Below are positions 1 to 7,777 of a stretch of 8,156 bases of DNA, in pieces. The stretch comes from JBBECF01 sp040881945 (GTDB taxonomy: Bacteria; Pseudomonadota; Alphaproteobacteria; Dongiales; Dongiaceae), in assembly GCA_040881945.1 (NCBI GenBank), contig JBBECF010000019.1, positions 1 to 8,156 of the forward strand, given 5' to 3'. The notes beneath the pieces are model-generated. The model saw only the letters and a list, made by a program, of their open reading frames with translations. It did no database searches and was not told where the DNA came from. A program made the position numbers and the translations under genes. Numbering within the stretch: position 1 is the first letter of the stretch; every line of letters starts with the position of its first letter.

Positions 1-1325
1 TCGCGCTCCCACGAGCTGATGACGCGCTGGTAGGCCTCGAGCTCGGTGCGCTTCACGCCGATCACCGCGCGCACGAACTTCTCGCCGAGGATCGGCCGGA
101 TCGCCCGGCAGCCGCCGAAGCGGGCGAGCGCGTCGTAGAGGGTGCGCGGCAGGCTGTGCTTGAGGAGATAGGCGCTGCCCTCGATCTGCTTGGTCGGCTT
201 CAGCTTCTCGACGACGCCGAGATAGCCGCAGGCGAGCGAGGCGGCGATCGCGAGATAGGGGTTGGCGTCGGCCCCGGCGACGCGGTTCTCGATGCGCCGC
301 GACGCGCCGCCCGAGCGCGGCACGCGCAGGCCCACGGTGCGGTTGTCCACCCCCCAATGGACGTTGATCGGGGCGTCGGCATGGGGCTGCAGCCGGCGGT
401 AGGAATTGACGTTCGGCGCCAGCAGCGGCATGACCATCGGCAGGTAGCGCTGCAAGCCCGCGACGAAGGCCCGGAACAGCGCCGAATCGCGGCCGCTCTG
501 GTCGGCGAACAGGTTGCGCCCGGTGCGCTTGTCGAGCACCGACTGGTGGATGTGCATCGAGCTGCCCGGCTCGTTGGCCAGCGGCTTCGCCATGAAGGTG
601 GCATAGACCTGGTGGCGCATCGCCGCGTGGCGCACCGTGCGCTTGAACAGGAAGGCCTGGTCGGCGAGCTTGAGCGGCTCGCCGTGGTTGAAGTTGATCT
701 CCATCTGCGCCGACCCCGATTCGTGGGTCAGCGTGTCGATGTCGATCTCCTGCGCCTCGCAGAAGTCGTAAACGTCCTCGAAGATCGGGTCGAACTCGTT
801 GACGGCGTCGATGCCGTAGGACTGCCGGCCGGTCTCCGGTCGGCCCGACTTGCCGATCGGCGGCAGCAGCGGCAGGTCGGGGTCGGTGTTGACCTGGACC
901 AGGAAGAACTCCAGCTCCGGCGCCACCACCGGCTTCCAGCCGCGCGCGTCATAGAGCGCGAGAACGCGTTGCAGCACGTAGCGCGAGGCGATCTCGACCG
1001 GGCGGTCGTCGGCATAGAAGCAGTCGTTGATGACCTGGGCGGTCGGCTCCTTGTACCACGGCACCACGCTCAACGTGTCCGTGTCCGGCTGCAAATAGAC
1101 GTCGTAGTCCTGCGGTCCCATCACCTCCTCGTCCTCGTCCTCGGCATATTCGCCGGTGACGGTCTGGATGAAGACGCTTTCGGGCAGGCGCAGGGCGTGC
1201 GCGCGCGCGCTCTTTATGAACTTGGCCGCCGGCAGGATCTTGCCGCGGGCGATGCCGGCCATGTCGGGGACGAGGCATTCGACCTCGTCAATCTTGCGTT
1301 CGGCGATCCAGTCTTCGAGGCGCAT
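1..1325 (-). CDS. puuA: Gamma-glutamylputrescine synthetase-like ligase (glutamine synthetase family), 3' end cut off
   Basis: This is a type I glutamine-synthetase-fold ligase, probably ATP-dependent gamma-glutamylation of putrescine or a related amine in the cytoplasm, the first step of the Puu route. 441 residues are visible and the frame is still open at the left edge (…YQRVISSWER); family members are about 445-475 residues, so only a few C-terminal residues are missing. Residues 1-110 are the beta-grasp N-terminal domain (DMAGIARGK near 21-29). The catalytic domain shows the ExE pair in APELEF (E137, E139), ESGSAQMEINFNH (E202, E209), MHIH (257-260), NSYRR (307-311), DNRTVGLRVP (327-336) and RIENR (E346, R348). 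The NLYDLP adenylylation motif of nitrogen-assimilating GlnA is absent, which supports a catabolic paralog. The ATG at 1325 is the only upstream start, because an in-frame TAG lies at 1335-1337; no clear Shine-Dalgarno is visible. An acidic run (residues 61-67) is specific to this copy. The substrate is inferred, not shown. Confidence 0.88.
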   Translation of the reverse strand, partial: MRLEDWIAERKIDEVECLVPDMAGIARGKILPAAKFIKSARAHALRLPESVFIQTVTGEYAEDEDEEVMGPQDYDVYLQPDTDTLSVVPWYKEPTAQVINDCFYADDRPVEIASRYVLQRVLALYDARGWKPVVAPELEFFLVQVNTDPDLPLLPPIGKSGRPETGRQSYGIDAVNEFDPIFEDVYDFCEAQEIDIDTLTHESGSAQMEINFNHGEPLKLADQAFLFKRTVRHAAMRHQVYATFMAKPLANEPGSSMHIHQSVLDKRTGRNLFADQSGRDSALFRAFVAGLQRYLPMVMPLLAPNVNSYRRLQPHADAPINVHWGVDNRTVGLRVPRSGGASRRIENRVAGADANPYLAIAASLACGYLGVVEKLKPTKQIEGSAYLLKHSLPRTLYDALARFGGCRAIRPILGEKFVRAVIGVKRTELEAYQRVISSWER

Positions 1326-1393
1326 AGCGCATCGCTAGCACGGCCCCGGAAAGCTTGACAAGGCTTCTGCCGCTACCGCCCCGGCGAACCGGC

Positions 1394-1422
1394 TTGACGC
1401 GGCCCGGCCGATCGGCAACATG
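1394..1422 (+). promoter_or_regulatory. Candidate sigma70-type promoter for the plus-strand GS-like ligase
   Basis: TTGACG (1394-1399) is followed after 17 bases by AACATG (1417-1422). The -35 is good and the -10 weak. It lies in the 143-base divergent region (1326-1468) between the two ligase genes. A second candidate on the other strand, TTGTCA (complement of 1356-1361) with a 17-base spacer and a poor -10 (CTAGCG), would serve the minus-strand ligase. The region also holds two 9-base GCC-triplet runs (1425-1433 and 1436-1444). No PuuR-like box was seen here. Confidence 0.3.
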
Positions 1423-1468
1423 GGGCCGCCGCCGCGCCGCCGCCATGACATCGCCCGGAAAATCCAGA

Positions 1469-2845
1469 ATGACAGCGAAACCCGCCGCCCCGGCCACGGA
1501 GGTGGAGGCCTTCCTTGCCGCGCACCCCGACGTCACCGGCATCGAGCTGCTGCTGCCCGACGGCAGCGGCGTCATCCGCGGCAAGCGCCTGGCGCGCGAG
1601 GGGTTGCTCAAGTTCTACCGCGAAGGCGTCGCGCTGCCGAGCACGATCTTCGCGCTCGACATCACCGGCGCCGACATCCCCGAAGCCGGCCTGCAGTGGG
1701 ACGAAGGCGACGCCGACCGGGTGTGCTGGCCGGTGCCGGGCACGCTGAAGCCGGTGCCCTGGCACCAGCGGCCGCTCGGCCAGGTGCTGCTGACCATGCA
1801 CGAGGAGGACGGCACGCCGTACTTCGCCGACCCGCGCCAGGTGCTGGCGCGCGTGCTCGAACGCTATGCCCGCGACGGCCTCGTGCCGGTGGTCGCGGTC
1901 GAGCTCGAATTCTACCTGATCGACCGCGATCTCACGCCCGACGGCCGGCCGCAGGTTCCGGTGTCGCCGGTCACCGGCCGGCGCGAGGCGACATTGCAGA
2001 CCCTCAGCATGTCGGCGCTCAGCGAGTTCGACGAGTTCTTCGCCGGCGTCGAGCGCGCCGCCGCGGTCCAGGGCGTGCCGGCCGAGGCGGCGGTCTCCGA
2101 GGCCGCCATCGGCCAGTACGAGATCAACCTGAAACACGAGAGCGACGCGCTGATCGCCGCCGATCACGGCGTGCTGCTGCGGCGCCTGATCAAGGGCGTG
2201 GCGACCGAGGTCGGCCTCGACGCGACGTTCATGGCCAAGCCCTTCGCCGACCAGACCGGCAACGGCCTGCACATCCACCTCAGCCTGCTCGACCGCGACG
2301 GCCGCAACCTGTTCGATGACGGCACGGCGGCGGGCAGCGACACGCTGCGCCACGCGATCGGGGGTCTCGCCCGGACGATGCCGGAATCGATGGCCGTGCT
2401 CGCCCCCAACGCCAATTCCTATCGCCGCTTCCAGGAAGGCAGCTACGCCCCCCTGGCCCCGGTCTGGGGATACAACAACCGCACCACGGCGCTGCGCATC
2501 CCGAGCGGCAGCGGCCTGGCGCGCCGCGTCGAGCACCGCGTCGCCGGAGCCGACGCCAATATCTACCTGGTCGCCGCGGCGGTCCTGGCCGGCGCCCATC
2601 ACGGCATCGAGCGGCGCCTCGACCCGGGCCCGCCGATCGTCGGCAACGCCTACGAGAAAGCCGAACCGACGCTGCCCAATACCTGGCAGGAGGCGTTGCA
2701 GGCCTTCGACGAGGCCGAGATCCTGCCGGGCTATCTCGGCGAGAAGTTCTGCCGCCTGTACAGCGCCTGCCGTCGGGCCGAGCGGCGGAGCTTCCACTCG
2801 GTCGTCTCCAATCTGGAATATCAGTGGTACTTGCGGACCGTGTAG
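1469..2845 (+). CDS. Glutamine synthetase family protein, second PuuA-type gamma-glutamyl-amine ligase
   Basis: This is a 458-residue paralog of the divergent upstream ligase and probably also gamma-glutamylates an amine using ATP and glutamate; the substrate is not deducible. The N-terminal domain carries GSGVIRGKRL (32-41). The catalytic domain has VELEFYL (E145, E147), EAAIGQYEINLKH (E211, E218), GNGLHIHLSL (H268, H270), NSYRR (316-320), YNNRTTALRIP (335-345) and RRVEHRVAGADAN (E355, R357), so the usual metal, glutamate and ATP ligands look intact. As in its neighbour, the NLYDLP adenylylation site is missing. The frame is open from 1355, but ATG 1469 is preferred: it gives the normal family length and is preceded by GGAAAA (1458-1463). 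ATG 1445 follows a GCC-repeat tract with no ribosome site, and the extension to 1355 is arginine-rich and unlike the family. The gene converges on alanine dehydrogenase with 24 bases between stops. Confident as to family; moderate as to role. Confidence 0.88.
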   Translation: MTAKPAAPATEVEAFLAAHPDVTGIELLLPDGSGVIRGKRLAREGLLKFYREGVALPSTIFALDITGADIPEAGLQWDEGDADRVCWPVPGTLKPVPWHQRPLGQVLLTMHEEDGTPYFADPRQVLARVLERYARDGLVPVVAVELEFYLIDRDLTPDGRPQVPVSPVTGRREATLQTLSMSALSEFDEFFAGVERAAAVQGVPAEAAVSEAAIGQYEINLKHESDALIAADHGVLLRRLIKGVATEVGLDATFMAKPFADQTGNGLHIHLSLLDRDGRNLFDDGTAAGSDTLRHAIGGLARTMPESMAVLAPNANSYRRFQEGSYAPLAPVWGYNNRTTALRIPSGSGLARRVEHRVAGADANIYLVAAAVLAGAHHGIERRLDPGPPIVGNAYEKAEPTLPNTWQEALQAFDEAEILPGYLGEKFCRLYSACRRAERRSFHSVVSNLEYQWYLRTV

Positions 2846-2869
2846 CGTCCGAGCAAAGCGACGACGCGG

Positions 2870-2874
<5 letters not shown>
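2841..2874. terminator. Inverted repeat spanning the two convergent stop codons
   Basis: TGTAGC (2841-2846) and GCTACA (2869-2874) are perfect inverted copies that each contain one of the facing stop codons (TAG of the ligase at 2843-2845; TAG of alanine dehydrogenase, complement of 2870-2872). GTC (2847-2849) and GAC (2863-2865) can extend the stem past a 3-base bulge. There is no T-tract on either side, so an intrinsic terminator is doubtful. It could be a bidirectional pause or mRNA 3'-end structure, or chance. Confidence 0.25.
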
Positions 2875-3988
<1,114 letters not shown>

Positions 3989-4022
3989 GGCGGTTTCTCC
4001 AAAGACGCCGGCGGCGCGCCGG

Positions 4023-5366
4023 TCAGTCGAGGTCGCGCAGCACGTCGGCGACGGTGCCGAAGATCTGGTCGATCTGGCTTTTCTCGACGATCAGCGGCGG
4101 CGACAGGGCAATGATGTCGCCGGTCGTGCGCACCAGCAATCCCTTCTCGTAACAGCGCAGGAACGCCGCGAAGGCGCGTTCGGTCGGCTTGCCGGCGCGG
4201 GGCTCAAGCTCGATGCCGGCGATGATGCCGAGGTTGCGCAGGTCGATGACGTTGCGCGCGCCCTTCAGCGAATGCACGCCGTCCTCCCAGTATCCGGACA
4301 AATCGCGGGCGCGCTCGAACAGGCCCTCCTCCTTGTACAATTCGAGAGTGGCGAGCCCGGCCGCGGCGGCCAGCGGATGGCCGGAATAGGTGTAGCCGTG
4401 GAACAGCTCGATGGTGCCCTCGGGCGCATCCATGAAGGCGTCGTAGATGCCCTTGCGGACGAGCACGGCGCCCATCGGCACGGTGCCGTTGGTCAACCCC
4501 TTGGCCGTTGTGATGATGTCGGGGACGACGCCGAAATACTCGGTCGCGAAGCTCGCGCCGAGGCGGCCGAAGCCGGTGATCACCTCGTCGAAGATGAGCA
4601 GGATGCCGTGCTTGTCGCAGATCTGGCGCAGGCGCTGCAGATAGCCCTTGGGCGGCACCAGCACGCCGGCCGAACAGGCCACCGGCTCGACGATGACGGC
4701 GGCGATGTTCGAGGCGTCGTGCAGCGCGACGATGCGCTCGAGCTCATCGGCCAGCTCGACGCCCGAACCCGGCTGGCCGCGGCTGAAGGCGTTCTTCTGC
4801 AAGTTGTGCGTGTGCGGCAGGTGATCGACGCCGGTCAGCAGGCTGCCGAACGCCTTGCGGTTGGCGACCATGCCGCCGACCGAGATGCCGCCGAAGCCGA
4901 CGCCGTGGTAGCCGCGCTCGCGTCCGATCAGGCGCTGGCGCGTGCCCTGGCCGCGGGCGCGGTGATAGGCGATGGCGATCTTCAGCGCCGTGTCGACCGC
5001 TTCCGAGCCGGAGTTGGTGAAGAACACATGGTCGAAATCGCCGGCCAGCATGGTGGTGAGCCGCGAGGCGAGCTCGAACACCACCGGGTGCCCCATCTGG
5101 AACGCCGGCGCGTAGTCGAGCTTGCCGACCTGGGCGCGCACCGCCTCGACGATCTTCTTACGGCCGTGGCCGGCGTTGACGCACCACAGCCCGGCGGTGC
5201 CGTCGAGCACGCGGCGACCGTCGATCGTCGTGTAGTGCATGTCCTCGGCGGCTACCAGCAGTCGCGGCTTTTCCTTGAACTGGCGGTTGGCCGTGAACGG
5301 CATCCAAAACGCTTCGAGGTTGTTCGGGGTGGGGTCGAATTCGACCGTCTTGGCGGCGCCGTGCAT
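4023..5366 (-). CDS. Class III omega-amino acid (beta-alanine):pyruvate aminotransferase
   Basis: This is a PLP-dependent fold-type I aminotransferase that moves an omega-amino group from beta-alanine, a diamine or a similar amine to pyruvate, giving an aldehyde or semialdehyde plus alanine. It has 447 residues, matching the family. Visible marks are WMPFTANRQF (21-30), DGTAGLWCVNAGHGR (55-69), the PLP phosphate loop NSGSEAVDTALK (118-129), RGYHG (151-155, ring-stacking Tyr), IFDEVITGFGR with Asp260, and TTAKGLTNG with the Schiff-base Lys289. The wording WMPFTANR, DHLPHT and ASNIAAVIVEP strongly recalls the Pseudomonas putida beta-alanine:pyruvate transaminase; putrescine:pyruvate transaminases (SpuC type) are close alternatives. 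The ATG at 5366 has GAGGT 4 bases upstream (complement of 5371-5375). The frame stays open to 5750, but that extension overlaps the divergent regulator and does not resemble the family. It is first in a unit with alanine dehydrogenase, and a PuuR-like site lies 44 bases upstream. Confidence 0.93.
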   Translation of the reverse strand: MHGAAKTVEFDPTPNNLEAFWMPFTANRQFKEKPRLLVAAEDMHYTTIDGRRVLDGTAGLWCVNAGHGRKKIVEAVRAQVGKLDYAPAFQMGHPVVFELASRLTTMLAGDFDHVFFTNSGSEAVDTALKIAIAYHRARGQGTRQRLIGRERGYHGVGFGGISVGGMVANRKAFGSLLTGVDHLPHTHNLQKNAFSRGQPGSGVELADELERIVALHDASNIAAVIVEPVACSAGVLVPPKGYLQRLRQICDKHGILLIFDEVITGFGRLGASFATEYFGVVPDIITTAKGLTNGTVPMGAVLVRKGIYDAFMDAPEGTIELFHGYTYSGHPLAAAAGLATLELYKEEGLFERARDLSGYWEDGVHSLKGARNVIDLRNLGIIAGIELEPRAGKPTERAFAAFLRCYEKGLLVRTTGDIIALSPPLIVEKSQIDQIFGTVADVLRDLD

Positions 5367-5409
5367 CGTGACCTCGCTTGTCCGGAGAACGGATGACCGG
5401 ACAGTAGCA

Positions 5410-5424
5410 TGATCAATAAAATAG
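5410..5424 (-). promoter_or_regulatory. Candidate PuuR operator facing the aminotransferase
   Basis: The minus-strand 15-mer CTATTTTATTGATCA matches the E. coli PuuR box as I recall it (AAAATATAATGAACA) at 9 of 15 positions, including the T..TGA.CA end. It lies 44 bases upstream of the aminotransferase start, within an AT-rich island that stands out in GC-rich DNA. The assignment rests on this resemblance, on the adjacent puuR gene and on a second copy upstream of puuR; no binding data are implied. Confidence 0.4.
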
Positions 5425-5488
5425 ACAAGATCGATTCGACATCGGCCGTCCGTCTGGCTCAGATGGTGCTGGAAGCCGGCCAGACTGT

Positions 5489-5503
5489 TTAGTATTATGA
5501 GCA
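5489..5503 (+). promoter_or_regulatory. Candidate PuuR operator overlapping the puuR -10 region
   Basis: The 15-mer TTAGTATTATGAGCA matches the recalled E. coli PuuR box at 10 of 15 positions and shares the T.T..TGA.CA core with the site at 5410-5424 in opposite orientation, so each faces its own gene. It contains TATTAT (5493-5498), a plausible -10 element with a transcription start near 5505. Binding there would block RNA polymerase, giving autorepression. It also overlaps ATG 5497, which argues that translation starts further downstream. Confidence 0.4.
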
Positions 5504-5538
5504 AGTTAACGGCAGCGGCGAGCACGGAAGATCCGCAC

Positions 5539-6102
5539 ATGATCCAGGGCGAGCACGGTTTCGACGTCGGCGCGCGGCTGCGGGCGCTGCGCCAACGGCA
5601 CGGGTTGTCGCAGCGCGAACTGGCCAAGCGCGCCGGGGTGAGCAACGCCATCATCTCGCTGATCGAGCAGAATCGCAGCAGCCCGTCGGTCGGTTCCCTG
5701 AAGAAGGTGCTGGACGGCCTGCCGCTCTCGCTTGCCGACTTCTTCGCCATGGAGTCGCCGGCGCGCCCGGAGGTGTTCTTCGCCGCCGCCGAGCTGGTCG
5801 AGCTGGCCGGCGGGCGGGTCTCGTACCGCCAGGTGGGGCGCGACCTGAGCGGGCGGGCGCTGCAGATCCTGCACGAGCGCTATGCCAGGGGCGCCGACAC
5901 CGGCGAAGTCCTGCTGCGCCACGACGCCGAGGAGGGCGGCGTGGTGATCCGCGGCCGGCTCGAAGTCACGGTCGGCGACCGGCGCCGGGTGCTCGGGCCC
6001 GGCGACGCCTATTGCTTCGACAGCCGCGTTCCGCACCGCTTCCGCAACCCCGGCGACGAGGAATGCGAGGTAGTGTCCGCCTGCACCCCGCCAAGCTTTT
6101 AG
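5539..6102 (+). CDS. puuR: PuuR-like transcriptional repressor (XRE helix-turn-helix plus cupin)
   Basis: This is a DNA-binding repressor of polyamine-utilisation genes whose effector in E. coli is putrescine. It has 187 residues against 185 in E. coli PuuR. Residues 11-66 form the XRE helix-turn-helix (RLRALRQRHGLSQRELAKRAG, then SNAIISLIEQNRSSPS), followed by LSLADFF (63-69), where E. coli has LSLSEFF. Residues 115-183 form a cupin (RHDAEEGGVVIRGR, GPGDAYCF, VPHRFRNPG). The ending SACTPPSF parallels the SAHTPTTF end of E. coli PuuR. ATG 5539 is preferred over ATG 5497 because GGAAG (5526-5530) sits 8 bases upstream, the length then matches the family, and 5497 lies inside the probable -10/operator. 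The alternative would add 14 residues. It is divergent from the aminotransferase, so control of that unit and of itself is likely. Other XRE-cupin regulators are the main alternative. Confidence 0.88.
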   Translation: MIQGEHGFDVGARLRALRQRHGLSQRELAKRAGVSNAIISLIEQNRSSPSVGSLKKVLDGLPLSLADFFAMESPARPEVFFAAAELVELAGGRVSYRQVGRDLSGRALQILHERYARGADTGEVLLRHDAEEGGVVIRGRLEVTVGDRRRVLGPGDAYCFDSRVPHRFRNPGDEECEVVSACTPPSF

Positions 6103-6752
6103 AGTGGGTGCCCGCGGGCCGCTCCGCCGGACGTCAGGCCGGCTGGTGCGGTGGGCCGGGCGACGATCAGCTTGATGATGTCGCGATACAGGAAGCGCCG
6201 CTCGACCAGCTCGATCCCGGCGGCCGGCAGATAGCGTTCGGTGTCGCGGTCGAACGCGGCGCCGTAGGCCCAGCGCACCCAGGGCGCCCACAGGCGCATG
6301 ATCGCCCGCCGCACCGGATCCTGCGAATAGGCGTACTCGAGCAGGCGGATCGACGCCCCCGGCCGGCAGACGCGCGCGAGCTCGCGCAGGGCCGGAAGCT
6401 GCTGCGTCTCGTCGAGCACGCAAAACAGGAAGGACGCGACGGCGGCGTCGAAACAGCAGTCGGGAAAACCTGTTCGGGTCGCGTCCATGGCCAGCAGATC
6501 GGTCGCGATGCCGAGGCGGGCGCGTCGCCGGGCAGCGCGGGCGAGCATGGCCGGGCTCGCGTCGATACCGACGACGCGGGCGCCCGGCGGGTAGTACGGC
6601 ATGTTGCGGCCGGTGCCGACGCCGGCGTCGAGCACGCGGCCGGACAGGCCCGCGAAGAGGTGCGGGCGCACATGGCGATAGCGGCCGGCCTCGAACGGCA
6701 GGTCGAGAAGATCGTACCAGGGGGCGATGCGATCGTAGACGTCGTGGCGCAT
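6099..6752 (-). CDS. Class I SAM-dependent methyltransferase, substrate unknown
   Basis: This is a small Rossmann-fold methyltransferase of the UbiE/Methyltransf_11 type, 217 residues, using S-adenosylmethionine. Near the start is YDRIAPWYDLLDLPFE (6-21), typical of UbiE-like enzymes and phospholipid N-methyltransferases. Motif I is LDAGVGTGRN (41-50), the acidic ribose-binding residue is in GIDASPAML (62-70), and AMDATRTGFPDCCFDAAVAS (88-107) covers motifs II-III. LARVCRPGASIRLLEYAYS (125-143) is the post-motif region. Residues 201-217 are a low-complexity tail. The ATG at 6752 has GAGG 4 bases upstream (complement of 6757-6760). It starts 19 bases after the rlmB stop on the same strand, so it is probably its operon partner. 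Its stop codon overlaps the puuR stop by 3 bases (6100-6101 shared inside TTAG, 6099-6102). Quinone, lipid or small-molecule methylation are all possible; no specific substrate is assigned. Confidence 0.88.
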   Translation of the reverse strand: MRHDVYDRIAPWYDLLDLPFEAGRYRHVRPHLFAGLSGRVLDAGVGTGRNMPYYPPGARVVGIDASPAMLARAARRRARLGIATDLLAMDATRTGFPDCCFDAAVASFLFCVLDETQQLPALRELARVCRPGASIRLLEYAYSQDPVRRAIMRLWAPWVRWAYGAAFDRDTERYLPAAGIELVERRFLYRDIIKLIVARPTAPAGLTSGGAARGHPL

Positions 6753-6771
6753 GTTGCCTCACGGTCGGCGG

Positions 6772-7611
6772 CTAGCGATCGTCCTCGGCCCGGTCCTGCC
6801 GCCGCCCGCGCGCCAGCTCGTAGAGCGCCACGGCGGCGGCGTTGGAGACGTTGAGTTCGCGGATCGGGCCGCCGGTGGGCAGCCGGACGAGCAGGTCGCA
6901 GGTCTCGCGGGTCAGGCGGCGCAGGCCTTCACCCTCGGATCCGAGGACCAGGGCGACCCGGCCGCGCAACGCCGCCTCGGCCAGCGTCGAGTCGGCGTCG
7001 GCGGCGAATCCGGCGCACCAGAACCCGGCGCGCTTCAGGGCGGCCAAGGCCCGCGCCAGGTTGGTGACGCGAACCAGCGGGACGTGATCGAGCGCGCCGG
7101 ACGCGGCCTTGGCGAGGGCGCCGCTCTCGGGCGCGGCGTGGCGTTCGGTCACGACCACCGCGGCGGCGCCGAAGGCGGCCGACGAGCGCAGCACGGCGCC
7201 CACATTGTGCGGGTCGGTGACCTGGTCGAGCACGACGACGGCGGCGTCGGCGCCGTCCGGCAGACCCTGGAGCAAGCCCTCGAGATCGACCGGCGGCAAT
7301 GGCGCCACCCGCGCCGCGACCCCCTGATGGACGGCGCCGTCGGGCAGCAGCCGCGCGATCGCGGCGCGCTCGGCGGCCGCGACGTCGAGCGGTCCGCGCC
7401 GGCCGGCGGCGGCGAGCAGCGCCGGCGCCCCCGGCTCGACGTAGAGCAGCCGCAGCAGACGCCGATTCGGATTGTCCAGCGCCGCCGCGACCGCATGGGC
7501 GCCGTAGATCCAGTAGGGCGCGTCCGGCGCCGGCGGACCGCCGTCCGCGCCGGTCCGCCGCCTCGGTGCCGTCTGCCGCTGCGGCCCGCGAACCGGGTTG
7601 CGTTTGCGCAT
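6772..7611 (-). CDS. rlmB: 23S rRNA (guanosine-2'-O-)-methyltransferase RlmB (SpoU/TrmH family)
   Basis: This is a SPOUT-class enzyme that 2'-O-methylates a conserved guanosine in the 23S rRNA peptidyl-transferase region (G2251 in E. coli). It has 279 residues from the ATG. Residues 1-30 are a basic, disordered extension. IYGAHAVAAAL (35-45) opens the SpoU substrate-binding domain. The knotted catalytic domain shows motif 1 DPHNVGAVLRSSAAFG (133-148, Asn136), motif 2 LVLGSEGEGLRRL (221-233) and motif 3 LNVSNAAAVALYEL (253-266). This motif set fits RlmB; TrmH-family tRNA methyltransferases are the alternative. The preceding codon (7612-7614) is GTG and could be used instead, adding one residue. 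No Shine-Dalgarno is visible and a promoter-like element ends only about 10 bases away, so a leaderless or nearly leaderless mRNA is possible. The methyltransferase gene follows 19 bases downstream. Position beside tRNA-Tyr/tRNA-Gly/tuf is a familiar alphaproteobacterial arrangement. Confidence 0.94.
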   Translation of the reverse strand: MRKRNPVRGPQRQTAPRRRTGADGGPPAPDAPYWIYGAHAVAAALDNPNRRLLRLLYVEPGAPALLAAAGRRGPLDVAAAERAAIARLLPDGAVHQGVAARVAPLPPVDLEGLLQGLPDGADAAVVVLDQVTDPHNVGAVLRSSAAFGAAAVVVTERHAAPESGALAKAASGALDHVPLVRVTNLARALAALKRAGFWCAGFAADADSTLAEAALRGRVALVLGSEGEGLRRLTRETCDLLVRLPTGGPIRELNVSNAAAVALYELARGRRQDRAEDDR

Positions 7612-7621
7612 CACAGTGTTA

Positions 7622-7651
7622 ATATGAGTAGCACATCATCGGCGACCGCAA
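7622..7651 (-). promoter_or_regulatory. Candidate rlmB promoter
   Basis: On the minus strand TTGCGG (complement of 7646-7651) is followed after 18 bases by TCATAT (complement of 7622-7627), in a local AT-rich patch. Transcription would begin within a few bases of the GTG/ATG at 7614/7611, leaving essentially no leader. The match is moderate only. Confidence 0.35.
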
Positions 7652-7680
7652 GGGCCCTCCTCGGCGCGTTTTCCATCGTT

Positions 7681-7698
7681 GACCGCCAAGGAGCGGTC
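7681..7698. repeat. Perfect 6-bp inverted repeat between rlmB and the tRNA operon
   Basis: GACCGC (7681-7686) and GCGGTC (7693-7698) are perfect inverted copies separated by six bases. The repeat lies between the divergent rlmB and tRNA/tuf promoters and ends 18 bases before the latter's -35. There is no T-tract, so a terminator is unlikely; it may be a protein-binding site or chance. The remaining sequence of 7652-7715 shows nothing else that I recognise. Confidence 0.3.
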
Positions 7699-7715
7699 AG
7701 ACTTGTGTTTAGAAG

Positions 7716-7744
7716 TTGACATTTAGCGGTGAATCTCCATATTC
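7716..7744 (+). promoter_or_regulatory. Strong sigma70-type promoter of the tRNA-Tyr / tRNA-Gly / tuf operon
   Basis: A consensus -35 TTGACA (7716-7721) is followed by an exact 17-base spacer and ATATTC (7739-7744). The expected start near 7751 is about 27 bases before tRNA-Tyr. The bases just after the -10 (CGCGAC) are GC-rich, as in stringently controlled stable-RNA promoters, so growth-rate or ppGpp control is a reasonable inference. Confidence 0.65.
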
Positions 7745-7777
7745 CGCGACTTCGCTGCGCCGGGTGCCGCGGCGCGC

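Noticed and set aside
1425..1444. GCC triplet repeat as a phase-variable tract
   Set aside because: It has only two runs of three triplets separated by GC, is common in DNA of this composition, and lies outside the preferred coding start.
1355..1468. N-terminal extension of the plus-strand ligase
   Set aside because: It is an Arg/Pro-rich translation of a promoter region containing GCC repeats; the family begins near ATG 1469.
1373..2797. Long open frame (474 codons) antisense to the second GS-like ligase
   Set aside because: It is a GC-rich shadow of a clearly real gene, rich in Arg, Ala, Gly and Val, with no recognisable domain and no ribosome site. The same applies to open frames at 156-1358 (+), 2951-4114 (+), 3861-5396 (+), 5506-6762 (-), 6012-6854 (+) and 6751-7719 (+).
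5367..5750. N-terminal extension of the aminotransferase frame
   Set aside because: It overlaps the divergent puuR gene and its operators, does not resemble the family, and ATG 5366 has its own ribosome site.
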